DNA of 64,000 nt from Fen-1258 sp964441505 (GTDB lineage Bacteria > Bacteroidota > Ignavibacteria > Ignavibacteriales > Melioribacteraceae). The DNA is taken from contig CAYTUV010000020.1 of assembly GCA_964441505.1 (NCBI GenBank), positions 1 through 64,000 of the forward strand. The letters run 5' to 3'. This document shows, piece by piece, positions 8,835 to 16,837 of this stretch; position 1 is the stretch's first letter; every line of letters starts with the position of its first letter. The notes beneath the pieces were generated by a model. That model was given only the letters and a program-made list of their open reading frames with translations. It was not told the DNA's origin and searched no databases. Made by a program: the position numbers and the translations under genes.

Positions 8835-9917
8835 ATGCAGATAGGTCTTGTAGGACTTCAATTTTCCGGAAAAACAACTCTTTTTAATACACTTTCAGGT
8901 AACGGCCCAAGCGCTTCTCAGGCACAAAAGGAGGAGGCTTCAATTGAGGTGGTCAAAGTACCGGATGAACGGTTAAACGAACTCACCAAAATTTTTAATC
9001 CGAAGAAACAGGTTAATGCCACAATCGAAGTATTCGATTTACCCGGATTAAAAATGTCAGACGATAACAAAGTGAAGATCACCTCGACATTTCTTAATGG
9101 GGTGCGGAATAATGATGCATTGTTTTACATCATCCGCGGGTTTGATGATGCTTCTGTAGCTCACCCGATGAAGTCAATTGATCCTCTCCGCGACATTGAA
9201 TTTCTTGAAGTTGAATTTCTTCTTTCCGATCTCGCGTTTTTAGAAACACGACTCGAAAAATTAAAGAGAGATGTTCTCAAGACAAAAGATGAAAAGATGA
9301 AGCGCGAGTTACCATTGATAGAAAAATGTCTTGCTCATTGCGAAAAAGAATTGCCGCTCAGGACACTTCAACTGGATGATCATGAAACAAAAATCTTAGC
9401 TGGATATCAACTACTTACTATTAAACAATTAGCAATTGCAATAAATTACGATGAGAACTCAATTTCCAAAGTTGATGAGGAGATAGAGTTGCTTAAGACT
9501 AAACTTGTGAAGTCACATGCAACGATAATACCTTTTTTCGCTAAGATCGAGCTGGAACTTTCTCAGATGAGTGATGAAGACCGGCTATCATTTATGAAAG
9601 ATTACGGAATTAAGGAATCGGCACTTAGCAAAATTTTACGTACCTCTTATGAGTTGCTCGGTCTTCAATCATTTTTTACAGTGGGGGAAGATGAGTGTCG
9701 TGCCTGGACAATTAGAAAGAATTATACTGCGCCGCAGGCTGCGGGAGTAATTCACACAGATTTCTTTAATCGTTTTATACGGGCGGAAGTTGTTCACTAC
9801 GATGATTTTTTAAAACACAGATCATTTGCCAAATGTAAAGAAGCAGGCACGTGGCGTCTCGAAGGAAAAGAATATATTGTTAAGGATGGTGACATACTCA
9901 ACATTCGCCACAGTTAG
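8835..9917 (+). CDS. YchF-like GTP-binding protein with C-terminal TGS/DUF933 domain
   Basis: A 360-residue P-loop NTPase of the Obg/YchF group. The P-loop near residues 7-15 reads GLQFSGKTT, and the G3 region reads VFDLPGL. A helical hairpin fills the middle (about 130-200), and the C-terminal TGS-like domain includes HTDFFNRFIRAEVV. Family members bind nucleotide and associate with ribosomes. Canonical YchF has an NVGKST P-loop, so this is a divergent member, and the nucleotide preference cannot be read from sequence. It appears to be a single-gene transcript with intergenic gaps on both sides. Confidence 0.85.
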   Translation: MQIGLVGLQFSGKTTLFNTLSGNGPSASQAQKEEASIEVVKVPDERLNELTKIFNPKKQVNATIEVFDLPGLKMSDDNKVKITSTFLNGVRNNDALFYIIRGFDDASVAHPMKSIDPLRDIEFLEVEFLLSDLAFLETRLEKLKRDVLKTKDEKMKRELPLIEKCLAHCEKELPLRTLQLDDHETKILAGYQLLTIKQLAIAINYDENSISKVDEEIELLKTKLVKSHATIIPFFAKIELELSQMSDEDRLSFMKDYGIKESALSKILRTSYELLGLQSFFTVGEDECRAWTIRKNYTAPQAAGVIHTDFFNRFIRAEVVHYDDFLKHRSFAKCKEAGTWRLEGKEYIVKDGDILNIRHS

Positions 9918-9972
9918 TATTTAAAAATGTAGTCTTATTTGTTTTCATTATTAAAATATCCACGGAGAGAGA

Positions 9973-11448
9973 ATGTCAACAAAAGTAATTGACGGATTAG
10001 TCCCTTCCTCATTATGGAAAAGATTTTATGAAATAAGTCAGATACCGCGCCCTTCAAAAAGTGAAGAGAGAATCCGGTTATATCTCCGGAATTTTGCCGG
10101 ACAACATCATCTTAGGATCAAAGAGGATGATGCAGGCAATATCCTAATTCAGGTTCCTCCTAAACCGGGATTTGAGAAATCGCCAACCGTTGTTTTACAA
10201 AATCATGTGGATATGGTTTGTGAAAAAAATAAAGATACTGTGCATGATTTTATGAATGACCCAATTGTTCTTGTCCGGGACGGTGAATGGATTAAAGCTG
10301 ACGGAACTACACTTGGTGCAGATAATGGTATCGGGGCTGCTGCAGCTCTTGCAATAGCATGTGATGAAGATTTTGAGCATGGTCCGCTAGAGCTTTTATT
10401 TACCATGGATGAAGAAACAGGTCTCACCGGTGCAAACAATCTGAAAAAAGGATTTATCAACGGTGAAATTTTACTTAATCTGGATACCGAAGAAGACGGG
10501 GCATTCTATGTGGGTTGTGCCGGCGGGATGGATACTGTCGGAACATACAAAATTGAATCAGAAAAAATAAATGAAGGATATCAACCATATACATTGGAAA
10601 TATCTGGTTTACTGGGGGGCCATTCGGGAATAAACATTGCCGACCGCAGAGCTAATGCGATCAAACTGCTCGGAATGTTTTTAGATCGTCTTTCTCAATT
10701 TAATTTCCAGCTCGCATCTATTGGTGGCGGCTCCAAGAGAAATGCAATTCCGCGCGAGGCTGAAGCAGTAATTCTAATGCACCCAGACTATGAGTCCAAT
10801 GCGAGGGAAATTATAAATGAATATTCACTTGAATCAGTAATAGAATTCAAAAACGTTGAAAATAATTTCAAAGTAACATTTGACAATACCGATTTCTCAT
10901 CTCTCAAAATTACATCTGCATATAAAAAATCTTTGAAAGAGAAAATTATTAATGTAATTCTGGCAATGCCTCATGGCGTAATCAGCATGAGTCACGATAT
11001 TCCGAATCTTGTTGAGACTTCAACAAATCTTGCCACTGTAGTTGAGGAAAATGGCGAACTTAGAATAGGGACTAGTCAACGCAGTTCTATTGATAGTTCG
11101 AAGAAAAATATTGCACGCTCTGTTCGAGCGGTTTTTGAATTAAGTTGCGGGGAAGTAAAAGTTGGAGATGGTTACCCGGGATGGCAGCCCGATATGGATT
11201 CAAAGGTATTAAAACTTTCAAAAGATGTTTTCAAAAAATTGTTTTCTAAAGAGGCTGTTGTGAAAGCCGTCCATGCCGGACTTGAATGCGGCATTCTTGC
11301 CGACAAGTATTCTGGTTTGGATATGGTTTCATTCGGACCAACAATTGAAGGAGCACATTCACCTGACGAACGCGTTAAAATTCCTGATGTGGAAAAATTT
11401 TACCGACTGCTCAAGAGTATCTTAAGTGAGATAGCCAAACAGAAATAA
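9973..11448 (+). CDS. pepD: Aminoacyl-histidine dipeptidase (cytosol non-specific dipeptidase, M20)
   Basis: A 491-residue zinc peptidase of family M20/C that cleaves X-His and other dipeptides in the cytoplasm. Metal-ligand motifs are visible: QNHVDMVCE with its histidine and aspartate near residue 80, TLGADNGIGAA near 117, and FTMDEETGLTGA near 147. A further histidine lies in LGGHSGINI, and the C-terminal ligand is in GPTIEGAHSPDERV. Length matches E. coli PepD (485). A GGAGAGAG ribosome site precedes the ATG. No membrane segment or signal is present. Confidence 0.95.
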   Translation: MSTKVIDGLVPSSLWKRFYEISQIPRPSKSEERIRLYLRNFAGQHHLRIKEDDAGNILIQVPPKPGFEKSPTVVLQNHVDMVCEKNKDTVHDFMNDPIVLVRDGEWIKADGTTLGADNGIGAAAALAIACDEDFEHGPLELLFTMDEETGLTGANNLKKGFINGEILLNLDTEEDGAFYVGCAGGMDTVGTYKIESEKINEGYQPYTLEISGLLGGHSGINIADRRANAIKLLGMFLDRLSQFNFQLASIGGGSKRNAIPREAEAVILMHPDYESNAREIINEYSLESVIEFKNVENNFKVTFDNTDFSSLKITSAYKKSLKEKIINVILAMPHGVISMSHDIPNLVETSTNLATVVEENGELRIGTSQRSSIDSSKKNIARSVRAVFELSCGEVKVGDGYPGWQPDMDSKVLKLSKDVFKKLFSKEAVVKAVHAGLECGILADKYSGLDMVSFGPTIEGAHSPDERVKIPDVEKFYRLLKSILSEIAKQK

Positions 11449-11452
11449 CTGA

Positions 11453-11562
11453 CGAAGTTGTCTCAAAAGTAATTGTTCAAAAATATAATCTGCGAAAATC
11501 CGTTTAATCTGTGTAATCCGTGGGCTATTCTATAATAAAATATTACTTTTGAAACGGCCTCG
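11453..11562. repeat. MITE-like element with 21-bp terminal inverted repeats
   Basis: Left arm 11453-11473 and right arm 11542-11562 are inverted repeats matching at 17 of 21 positions, with an 11-bp perfect core (TCAAAAGTAAT at 11463-11473). The 68-bp interior contains a phrase resembling AATCTGTGTAATCCGTG, which recurs widely in Bacteroidota-type genomes. There is no coding capacity. It sits between pepD and the acyl-CoA synthetase and could act as a folded transcript end. It is unique in this window, so mobility is inferred from structure only. Confidence 0.5.
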
Positions 11563-11606
11563 TTTTATTTTACTTTGTAATATCCATCAACTAAAAATAG
11601 ATTACT

Positions 11607-13319
11607 ATGAAAAAAGATTTAAAACTTTATGATGTACACAGAATTAATTCGATCCAAGACATGGTCATTCATTCTGCCAAGAGTTACGGTACAAAACTTG
11701 CCCTTGAGGATTTGAACGACACGCCTATCAATAAAGTTACTTTTCGCGAACTCCTTGAGAATATTCTTAAATTCGGTTCTGCGTTAAAAGAACTTGGTGT
11801 TAAGGAAAGGGCTCATATTGCAGTCATCGGTGAAAACAGGGTTCAGTGGTCTCTAAGCTTCCTTACAGGTATGTGTTTCAATTATGTTCTTGTCCCGATC
11901 GATAAAAATCTTACTAAAAATGAAATAATGAATATCCTTCATGAATCCGATGCTGAAGCAATTATCTTCTCCGGGAGTTATGCCAGTATTATTGCCGAAG
12001 GGAAGAGTTCCTTAAAAAAACTAAAGCATTATATCTGTATGGATGAAACTCATGAGGATAAAGAGTTCTTCAAGATGACGGAGCTTATAAGAAAAGCCAA
12101 ATCAATTCATACGGAAGAACTGCCCTCCATTAATCCGGATGATCTTGCGGAAATTATTTTTACTTCCGGATCTCTCGGTCGCGCAAAAGGTGTTATGCTT
12201 TCGCAAAAGAATCTTGCCTCAAACCTGGTTGATATGGTTAGCATGGTTTTAATTGATGAAAGAGATAGATTTCTTTCTGTTCTGCCGATGCACCATACCT
12301 ATGAATGTACATGTGGAATGCTCTGTCCGCTTTATTCAGGTGCGTCTGTTCATTATGCACGTTCACTGAAAACAGTAGTTGATGATCTTCAGAAGGTGAG
12401 AGCAACAATTCTTTTAGGTGTTCCGCTTCTCTACGATAAAATGTTCAAGCGTGTTATAAAAGGGATCAAAGATGATAAAGTGAAGTCCGTTATTGTTCCG
12501 CCGCTTATGAAATTAACAAATCTGTTTTCATTGATCGGATTGAAAGATGTAAAGAAAAAAGTCTTCCATGAACTTCATGAAAAATTCGGTGGATCAGTCA
12601 GATTGTTTATTGCAGGCGGTGCGGCGCCTGATCCGCTGGTAGCTAAAGGTTTAAGAGAGTTCGGATTTAACTTCATTCAGGGATATGGATTGACTGAGAC
12701 TTCACCGATTCTTACACTGAATAGAACAGATTCTTTCAAGGATGATGCTGCGGGTATTCCTCTTCCTCATGTACAAATCAAAATTAATAATCCAGATGAT
12801 AACGGCAGCGGCGAAATATGGGCAAAAGCACCAAGTGTTATGCTCGGTTATTACAAAAATGAAAAGGCAACGGAAGATACTTTTGAAAATGGATGGTTCA
12901 AGACCGGAGATATTGGCTATCTGGATGAGGACGATTTTCTGCACATTAACGGAAGAAAGAAAAATGTAATAATTTCCAAGAGCGGCAAGAATGTCTTTCC
13001 GGAAGAGGTGGAAGATATTATGAATCGCAGTCCGTTCATTCAGGAATGTCTGGTTTTTGGTGAAGAGGATCCAAAGCAGGGGGAAATTATTTCCGCCCAG
13101 ATTGTAGCCGATGCCGAAGCATTCATCGAGTTGGCCGAGAATAATCATATCCAGATTGATGTTGAACTGATAAATAAAACTATTTCCGAGGAAGTTGAAA
13201 AAGTTAACAAGCAACTCGCTGCACATAAACAGATCAAGAAATTTTATATTCGTGAACGTGAATTTGAGAAGACTACTACGCAAAAAATTAAAAGATATCT
13301 GGTTAAGAGTGATAATTGA
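11607..13319 (+). CDS. AMP-dependent acyl-CoA synthetase (long-chain fatty acid-CoA ligase type)
   Basis: A 570-residue ANL-superfamily adenylating enzyme that should activate a fatty acid to acyl-AMP and then acyl-CoA. Motifs in order: the phosphate-binding loop IIFTSGSLGRAKGVMLS near residue 190, the adenine motif GYGLTETSPILTLNR near 355, GWFKTGDIGYLDEDDF with the ribose-binding aspartate near 430, and the hinge NGRKKNVIISKSGKNVFP. The usual TSGTTGxPKG loop is changed to TSGSLGRAKG, but the catalytic lysine position is kept. The enzyme could feed acyl-CoA to Etf-linked oxidation or to lipid synthesis. Substrate length cannot be read from sequence. A terminator follows directly. Confidence 0.88.
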   Translation: MKKDLKLYDVHRINSIQDMVIHSAKSYGTKLALEDLNDTPINKVTFRELLENILKFGSALKELGVKERAHIAVIGENRVQWSLSFLTGMCFNYVLVPIDKNLTKNEIMNILHESDAEAIIFSGSYASIIAEGKSSLKKLKHYICMDETHEDKEFFKMTELIRKAKSIHTEELPSINPDDLAEIIFTSGSLGRAKGVMLSQKNLASNLVDMVSMVLIDERDRFLSVLPMHHTYECTCGMLCPLYSGASVHYARSLKTVVDDLQKVRATILLGVPLLYDKMFKRVIKGIKDDKVKSVIVPPLMKLTNLFSLIGLKDVKKKVFHELHEKFGGSVRLFIAGGAAPDPLVAKGLREFGFNFIQGYGLTETSPILTLNRTDSFKDDAAGIPLPHVQIKINNPDDNGSGEIWAKAPSVMLGYYKNEKATEDTFENGWFKTGDIGYLDEDDFLHINGRKKNVIISKSGKNVFPEEVEDIMNRSPFIQECLVFGEEDPKQGEIISAQIVADAEAFIELAENNHIQIDVELINKTISEEVEKVNKQLAAHKQIKKFYIREREFEKTTTQKIKRYLVKSDN

Positions 13320-13330
13320 TTTTTCAGAAA

Positions 13331-13357
13331 GCCGGGATTGGTTTCCGGCTTTTTTTT
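13331..13357 (+). terminator. Rho-independent terminator after the acyl-CoA synthetase gene
   Basis: Stem GCCGG at 13331-13335 pairs with CCGGC at 13345-13349 across a nine-base loop and is followed by a run of eight T. Flanking A and T extend the stem. It begins 11 bases after the synthetase stop codon. Confidence 0.85.
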
Positions 13358-13451
13358 GCCCGCAACACATGACCTAAATATTTTCATTGCAAATTTAAAC
13401 TGTAATTCTTAACATTGATCGGTTCATTTCCAGAAAGACTTGGGACATGCC

Positions 13452-14108
13452 ATGAAGGGATATAGATTCATCGCTCTTTGTCTAATATCTGTCCTTGCTA
13501 TATTTCTATCAGCATGTGACGGTTATGTGGAATATATCTGCCCACAAAATGAAATTTTGAACATTTACCGGTCTCCCAAAATTACTTCTTATACAATTCA
13601 AAAAGTCGCTATAATTCCAATGGCTCAGGATGATGCCACACAAAACGGGACATTTTATCCAACCAACCATTTCCTTAATATTTTGGAAAAAAGATTTCCG
13701 ACTAGGACTTTTTTTGTTCCGATTCCGGATAATTCTAATGCCGTGGATAGTCTTATCTCGGATTTAATTGGGTCTATTGAAAAGCTGAAGAGACTTGATT
13801 TCAAAATTATTAATAATTCTGAGCTGGCATATTCAATAATAAAAGAAAAACCTGATGCCGTATTAATCGGCAATTTTGGTAAACTTACCAACGACAAAAG
13901 ATATAAAGGGAGAGCTCGGGCTACACTTACATCGTGCGAAATTACTTACTACCTAGTTTCTATGAAAGACGGGGGAGTTCTCTGTAAAGCAAACGCGCTA
14001 GGGGAGGAAGGATATTACCTGCCCAAAAATATTGAGGCTTATCCGCCCCTTGATTATGCAATATCAAATGCAATTGATAAAATCGTTGAGAAGATACTTT
14101 TTAATTAA
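13452..14108 (+). CDS. Putative lipoprotein of unknown function
   Basis: A 218-residue protein with a lipoprotein signal: a basic start MKGYR, a hydrophobic stretch and the lipobox LSAC near residue 21. The mature part has no motif I recognise. The segment EKPDAVLIGNFGKL suggests a fold like those used in outer-membrane assembly or periplasmic helper lipoproteins, but this is speculative. ATG at 13452 is chosen over an in-frame TTG at 13440 because the signal peptide then starts correctly and GGGAC lies a few bases upstream. It is followed after 17 bases by a tiny membrane-protein frame. Confidence 0.7.
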   Translation: MKGYRFIALCLISVLAIFLSACDGYVEYICPQNEILNIYRSPKITSYTIQKVAIIPMAQDDATQNGTFYPTNHFLNILEKRFPTRTFFVPIPDNSNAVDSLISDLIGSIEKLKRLDFKIINNSELAYSIIKEKPDAVLIGNFGKLTNDKRYKGRARATLTSCEITYYLVSMKDGGVLCKANALGEEGYYLPKNIEAYPPLDYAISNAIDKIVEKILFN

Positions 14109-14125
14109 TAGGGAGAATTTTTAGA

Positions 14126-14215
14126 ATGAAGAGATGGCGTTCGATATCGTTTTTTGTCTTGATGGTAATTCTGCTGGTAATTCTTTTAGTTTCAATGCAG
14201 AGCAGTATCTTCTAA
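14126..14215 (+). CDS. Possible 29-residue single-pass membrane peptide
   Basis: Starts at ATG 14126 with GGGAG ten bases upstream and ends at TAA 14213-14215. The translation is a short basic head (MKRWRS) followed by one hydrophobic helix of about 17 residues and a short tail. It follows the lipoprotein gene by 17 bases, so it may be its operon partner. Nothing else supports it; peptides of this size also occur by chance. Confidence 0.35.
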   Translation: MKRWRSISFFVLMVILLVILLVSMQSSIF

Positions 14216-14326
14216 TTTATCCAGTAACCAGAACCAAACAATGGTGCAACTAAAATTATTCCACATTCTCGAATCTTACTGTTATACTAAAAGAATAACG
14301 TAGCAAATTAATTTTAAGAGAATATT

Positions 14327-14734
14327 TCAAACCGCTTTTTTTGACTGGCAGGAAAAACAATTGCACGAGAGATAGATCTCCTCGTAGTCATAATCTATTG
14401 AAATTTCTTCACCGGCTTTAATCTGTCTGCCTGAGATCAGATGTAAAGTAGTCTCATCTCCATCATCCACATAACAGTTCGGATCACAGTCATGGTTAAT
14501 ATATTTCATAGATTCATTTTCTACGTCGATATAATTATCATCACAGTGCCAGAAGATGTAATTGTTATCTTCCTCTTCTCTTCGCACACATTCAATTCCG
14601 TCAATATATTCCCCTTTTATAATAGAGAGTATTTCTTCTTCGGGGATATCTAGTTTAGCGAATAAACCTTTTCCGTGAACAGAAGATTCTTTTACTTCTA
14701 TATATTTTTCGAAAAGGAAATTAGAGTTTTGCAT
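14327..14734 (-). CDS. SET-domain protein (putative protein-lysine methyltransferase)
   Basis: A 135-residue stand-alone SET domain. The N-terminal SSVHGKGLFAK is the SET-I start motif, YINHDCDPNC is the SAM-binding and knot motif, and EEISIDYDYEEIYLSCNC carries the catalytic tyrosine region and a post-SET-like cysteine cluster near the end. These proteins transfer methyl groups to lysine; bacterial targets are mostly unknown. The start codon lies seven bases from a tRNA-Cys 3' fragment, and no good ribosome site is visible, so its native upstream region may have been replaced by the tRNA/GIY-YIG repeat block. Confidence 0.85.
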   Translation of the reverse strand: MQNSNFLFEKYIEVKESSVHGKGLFAKLDIPEEEILSIIKGEYIDGIECVRREEEDNNYIFWHCDDNYIDVENESMKYINHDCDPNCYVDDGDETTLHLISGRQIKAGEEISIDYDYEEIYLSCNCFSCQSKKAV

Positions 14735-14740
14735 TAATAG

Positions 14741-14782
14741 AGTGCTCGGATTCGTCCGGCCAAAGCCGGGTTGCAGACCTTT
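14741..14782 (-). pseudogene. tRNA-Cys 3'-part fragment, distal copy
   Basis: Read on the minus strand this matches the tRNA-Cys at 15305-15378 in the anticodon-loop part (AAGGTCTGCAA) and in part of the T arm and acceptor strand (CGAATCCGA). Between them the tRNA sequence is replaced by a hairpin with a GCCGG-type stem and loop at about 14755-14770. It lacks the 5' half of a tRNA and cannot be functional. It is a second copy of the fragment at 14987-15032, differing by a 2-3 base loss and a few substitutions. Confidence 0.7.
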
Positions 14783-14794
14783 ACTTAAAAGAGA

Positions 14795-14966
14795 TTATTT
14801 ACCAATTGAATCTAAAAAATTTCTTCCAGGATGCGTTTTGAAATATTTTNNNNNNNNNNNNNNNNNNNNNNNNNNNNNNNNNNNNNNNNNNNNNNNNNNN
14901 NNNNNNNNNNNNNNNNNNNNNNNNNNNNNNNNNNNNNNNNNNNNNNNNNATATAAACCAGAAACAT
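14795..14966 (-). CDS. GIY-YIG nuclease, second copy, interrupted by the assembly gap
   Basis: The start (ATG at 14966, same context as the intact copy at 15284) and the C-terminal part with stop at 14795 are both present, but the middle lies in the 100-N gap. The readable parts match the intact gene at 15045-15284 almost exactly. Whether the reading frame is intact cannot be told. It lies between two tRNA-Cys 3' fragments. Confidence 0.6.
14850..14949. other. Assembly gap of 100 N
   Basis: Exactly 100 undetermined bases, the conventional size for a scaffold gap of unknown length. Comparing the flanks with the neighbouring repeat copy suggests the true missing stretch is about 168 bases. Confidence 0.98.
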
Positions 14967-14986
14967 AGGATTGGTAATTAGACTTG

Positions 14987-15032
14987 AGGTGCCGGTCGGA
15001 TTCGCCCGGCCAAAGCCGGGTTGCAGACCTTT
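14987..15032 (-). pseudogene. tRNA-Cys 3'-part fragment, proximal copy
   Basis: On the plus strand, bases 14987-15004 are identical to the acceptor and T-arm end of the functional tRNA-Cys (15305-15322). They are followed by a perfect CCCGGC-CAAA-GCCGGG hairpin (15005-15020) and then TTGCAGACCTT, identical to the anticodon arm. The 5' half of the tRNA is absent or unrecognisable. The fragment begins 12 bases after the stop of the intact GIY-YIG gene. Confidence 0.75.
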
Positions 15033-15044
15033 ATTTAAAAGAGC

Positions 15045-15284
15045 TTATTTACCAATTGAATCTAAAAAATTTCTTCCAGGATGCGTTTTGAAATATTTTT
15101 CTCTCCTCATCGCATCGGATTTATTCTCAAATTTTTCAGAATAAATCAATTTTAGTGGTCTTCGATTTTTAGTTGATTTCACTTTCCCAGTCTCGTGTTC
15201 AAGAAGTCTTTGCTCAATATTATCAGTAAAACCAACGTAACGTTTTTTATCTTTTTCGCTGAGTAAAATATAAACCAGAAACAT
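15045..15284 (-). CDS. Small GIY-YIG nuclease
   Basis: A 79-residue stand-alone GIY-YIG domain. VYILLS and YVGFT are the two halves of the signature, the helix with TDNIEQRLLEHETGKVKST holds the conserved arginine, and REKYFKTHPGRNFLDS is the usual C-terminal block. Members are related to the UvrC and homing-endonuclease nuclease domain, but most small ones have no assigned function. ATG at 15284 is chosen; extending further upstream would translate the tRNA-Cys gene (giving VGSNPTGTS), a common annotation error. It lies 20 bases downstream of tRNA-Cys on the same strand. Confidence 0.85.
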   Translation of the reverse strand: MFLVYILLSEKDKKRYVGFTDNIEQRLLEHETGKVKSTKNRRPLKLIYSEKFENKSDAMRREKYFKTHPGRNFLDSIGK

Positions 15285-15304
15285 AGGATTGGTAATTAGA
15301 CTTG

Positions 15305-15378
15305 AGGTGCCGGTCGGATTCGAACCGACGAATAAAGGTTTTGCAGACCTTCCCCTTGAGCCACTTGGGTACAGCACC
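15305..15378 (-). tRNA. tRNA-Cys (GCA)
   Basis: A full cloverleaf on the minus strand: acceptor GGTGCTG pairs with CGGCACC, with one G-U pair. The anticodon loop CTGCAAA gives anticodon GCA, the T loop is GGTTCGAATCC, and the discriminator base is U as expected for cysteine. CCA is not encoded. It is the source of the 3' fragments at 14987 and 14741. Confidence 0.95.
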
Positions 15379-15443
15379 ATTTTTGCAAATAATGTCAAAT
15401 TACTTCACATAAAAGAAATCCCGACTGAAATCGGGACAAGTGG

Positions 15444-15516
<73 letters not shown>

Positions 15517-15598
15517 ATATCAAAAACTTTAGAACAATTTTTACGTGGCAAATATAATATTGTTGCTAATACCAATCAACTTTGAATAAGAAAATTAT

Positions 15599-16117
15599 TT
15601 ATACTCTCGAACCGTGCAGAAATCCCCGGTATGGACGCGATGTCTGAACTGTTATGAATGCGTTTTTATCAATCAACTCCACTTTTTTCATCAGATCATC
15701 CAATAATTTTCTCTTGATTATTGCAATCAGAATCGAAAGTTCACCTGATTTTCCCTCCGCGGGAAGAATTGTTACGCCGAATTTCGATTTACGTAATTCA
15801 TCGGCTATTTCATCCTTATGGTTTCTAGAGACGATATTCACCTGTACATAACCAAGTGCAACCCTCTGTTCAAGTGTTATTCCCAATATATTCCCGAGTG
15901 CGAAACCAAGTGCGTAACCTATCAAATTGTAAGTGTTATCCATGTGTGCAACGATATAACGCATTGTCAGAATCCATATTGATACTTCAAAAAACCCGGC
16001 TATAGCTGCGTGGTATTTCTTTGATTGAACCACCATGATAGTCCTGAAAGTTCCTATGGTGACATCACAAATCCGCATTATCATTATTAGAGAAGCACCG
16101 ATCAACGTCGTAAACAT
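15599..16117 (-). CDS. DUF2179/UPF0316 family membrane protein
   Basis: A 172-residue protein with about three N-terminal membrane helices (residues 1-85) that includes IMRICDVTIGTFRTIMVVQ, typical of the UPF0316 family. It is followed by a soluble DUF2179 domain (about 95-165). DUF2179 resembles a small ligand-sensing fold found in membrane transport and regulatory proteins; the function is not established. It is transcribed toward tRNA-Gly and divergently from pcm, with 81 bases between the starts. Confidence 0.85.
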   Translation of the reverse strand: MFTTLIGASLIMIMRICDVTIGTFRTIMVVQSKKYHAAIAGFFEVSIWILTMRYIVAHMDNTYNLIGYALGFALGNILGITLEQRVALGYVQVNIVSRNHKDEIADELRKSKFGVTILPAEGKSGELSILIAIIKRKLLDDLMKKVELIDKNAFITVQTSRPYRGFLHGSRV

Positions 16118-16198
16118 TTTTAGTTAGTCCTAATTAAATAAAAAGATTGTCGTCTAAGTTTTTATCTTTGCCATGCAAATTTAATATCTTATTGTGAA

Positions 16199-16837
16199 AT
16201 GTACGAAACTGAAAGAAAAGAACTTGTAGAGATTCTCAAGAAAAAGGGGATCACTAACAAAGATGTGCTGAATGCATTTATGAATGTTGAACGTCATCTC
16301 TTCGTCCCGGATATCATGAAACAACATGCATACCTGGATGTAGCGCTTCCAATTGGAATGGGCCAAACAATATCTCAACCATATACTGTTGCATATATGA
16401 CGCAAGCGCTTGATCCAATGCCGAAACAAAAGATTCTTGAGATCGGAACCGGATCAGGTTATCAGGCTGCAATACTTTGTGAGATTGGTGTCCGCGTTTT
16501 TACAATCGAACGGCATCATGACCTGTATAATACAGCCATGAAAATGTTTGATGAATTGAAGCTGAAAATTGCTGCAAGGTGCAGTGACGGCACTCTCGGC
16601 TGGCAGGAATTTTCTCCTTATGATGGAATTATTGTTACCGCAGGTGGACCATCGGTACCACCCAATTTGAAAAAGCAACTTGCAGTTGGCGGAAGAATGG
16701 TAATTCCTGTCGGTGATAAAAAAATTCAGTCACTTCACGTTGTCACTAAAATTTCTGATGATCAGTTTGATACCCGGGAGGTACCCTATTTTGCTTTTGT
16801 TCCACTTATCGGCAAAGAGGGATGGAAAGAAAAGTAA
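16199..16837 (+). CDS. pcm: Protein-L-isoaspartate O-methyltransferase
   Basis: A 212-residue SAM-dependent methyltransferase that repairs isoaspartyl residues in damaged proteins. The SAM motif I reads ILEIGTGSGYQAAIL near residue 85. The family N-terminus RHLFVPDIMKQHAYLDVALP and GMGQTISQPYTVAYMTQAL are typical, and GGRMVIPVGD lies near the C-terminus. Length is normal. Its end overlaps the miaA start by 16 bases, so the two are translationally coupled. Confidence 0.95.
   Translation: MYETERKELVEILKKKGITNKDVLNAFMNVERHLFVPDIMKQHAYLDVALPIGMGQTISQPYTVAYMTQALDPMPKQKILEIGTGSGYQAAILCEIGVRVFTIERHHDLYNTAMKMFDELKLKIAARCSDGTLGWQEFSPYDGIIVTAGGPSVPPNLKKQLAVGGRMVIPVGDKKIQSLHVVTKISDDQFDTREVPYFAFVPLIGKEGWKEK

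Noticed and set aside
15285..15398. N-terminal extension of the GIY-YIG gene
   Set aside because: The extra 38 codons translate the tRNA-Cys gene; the family starts at the ATG at 15284.
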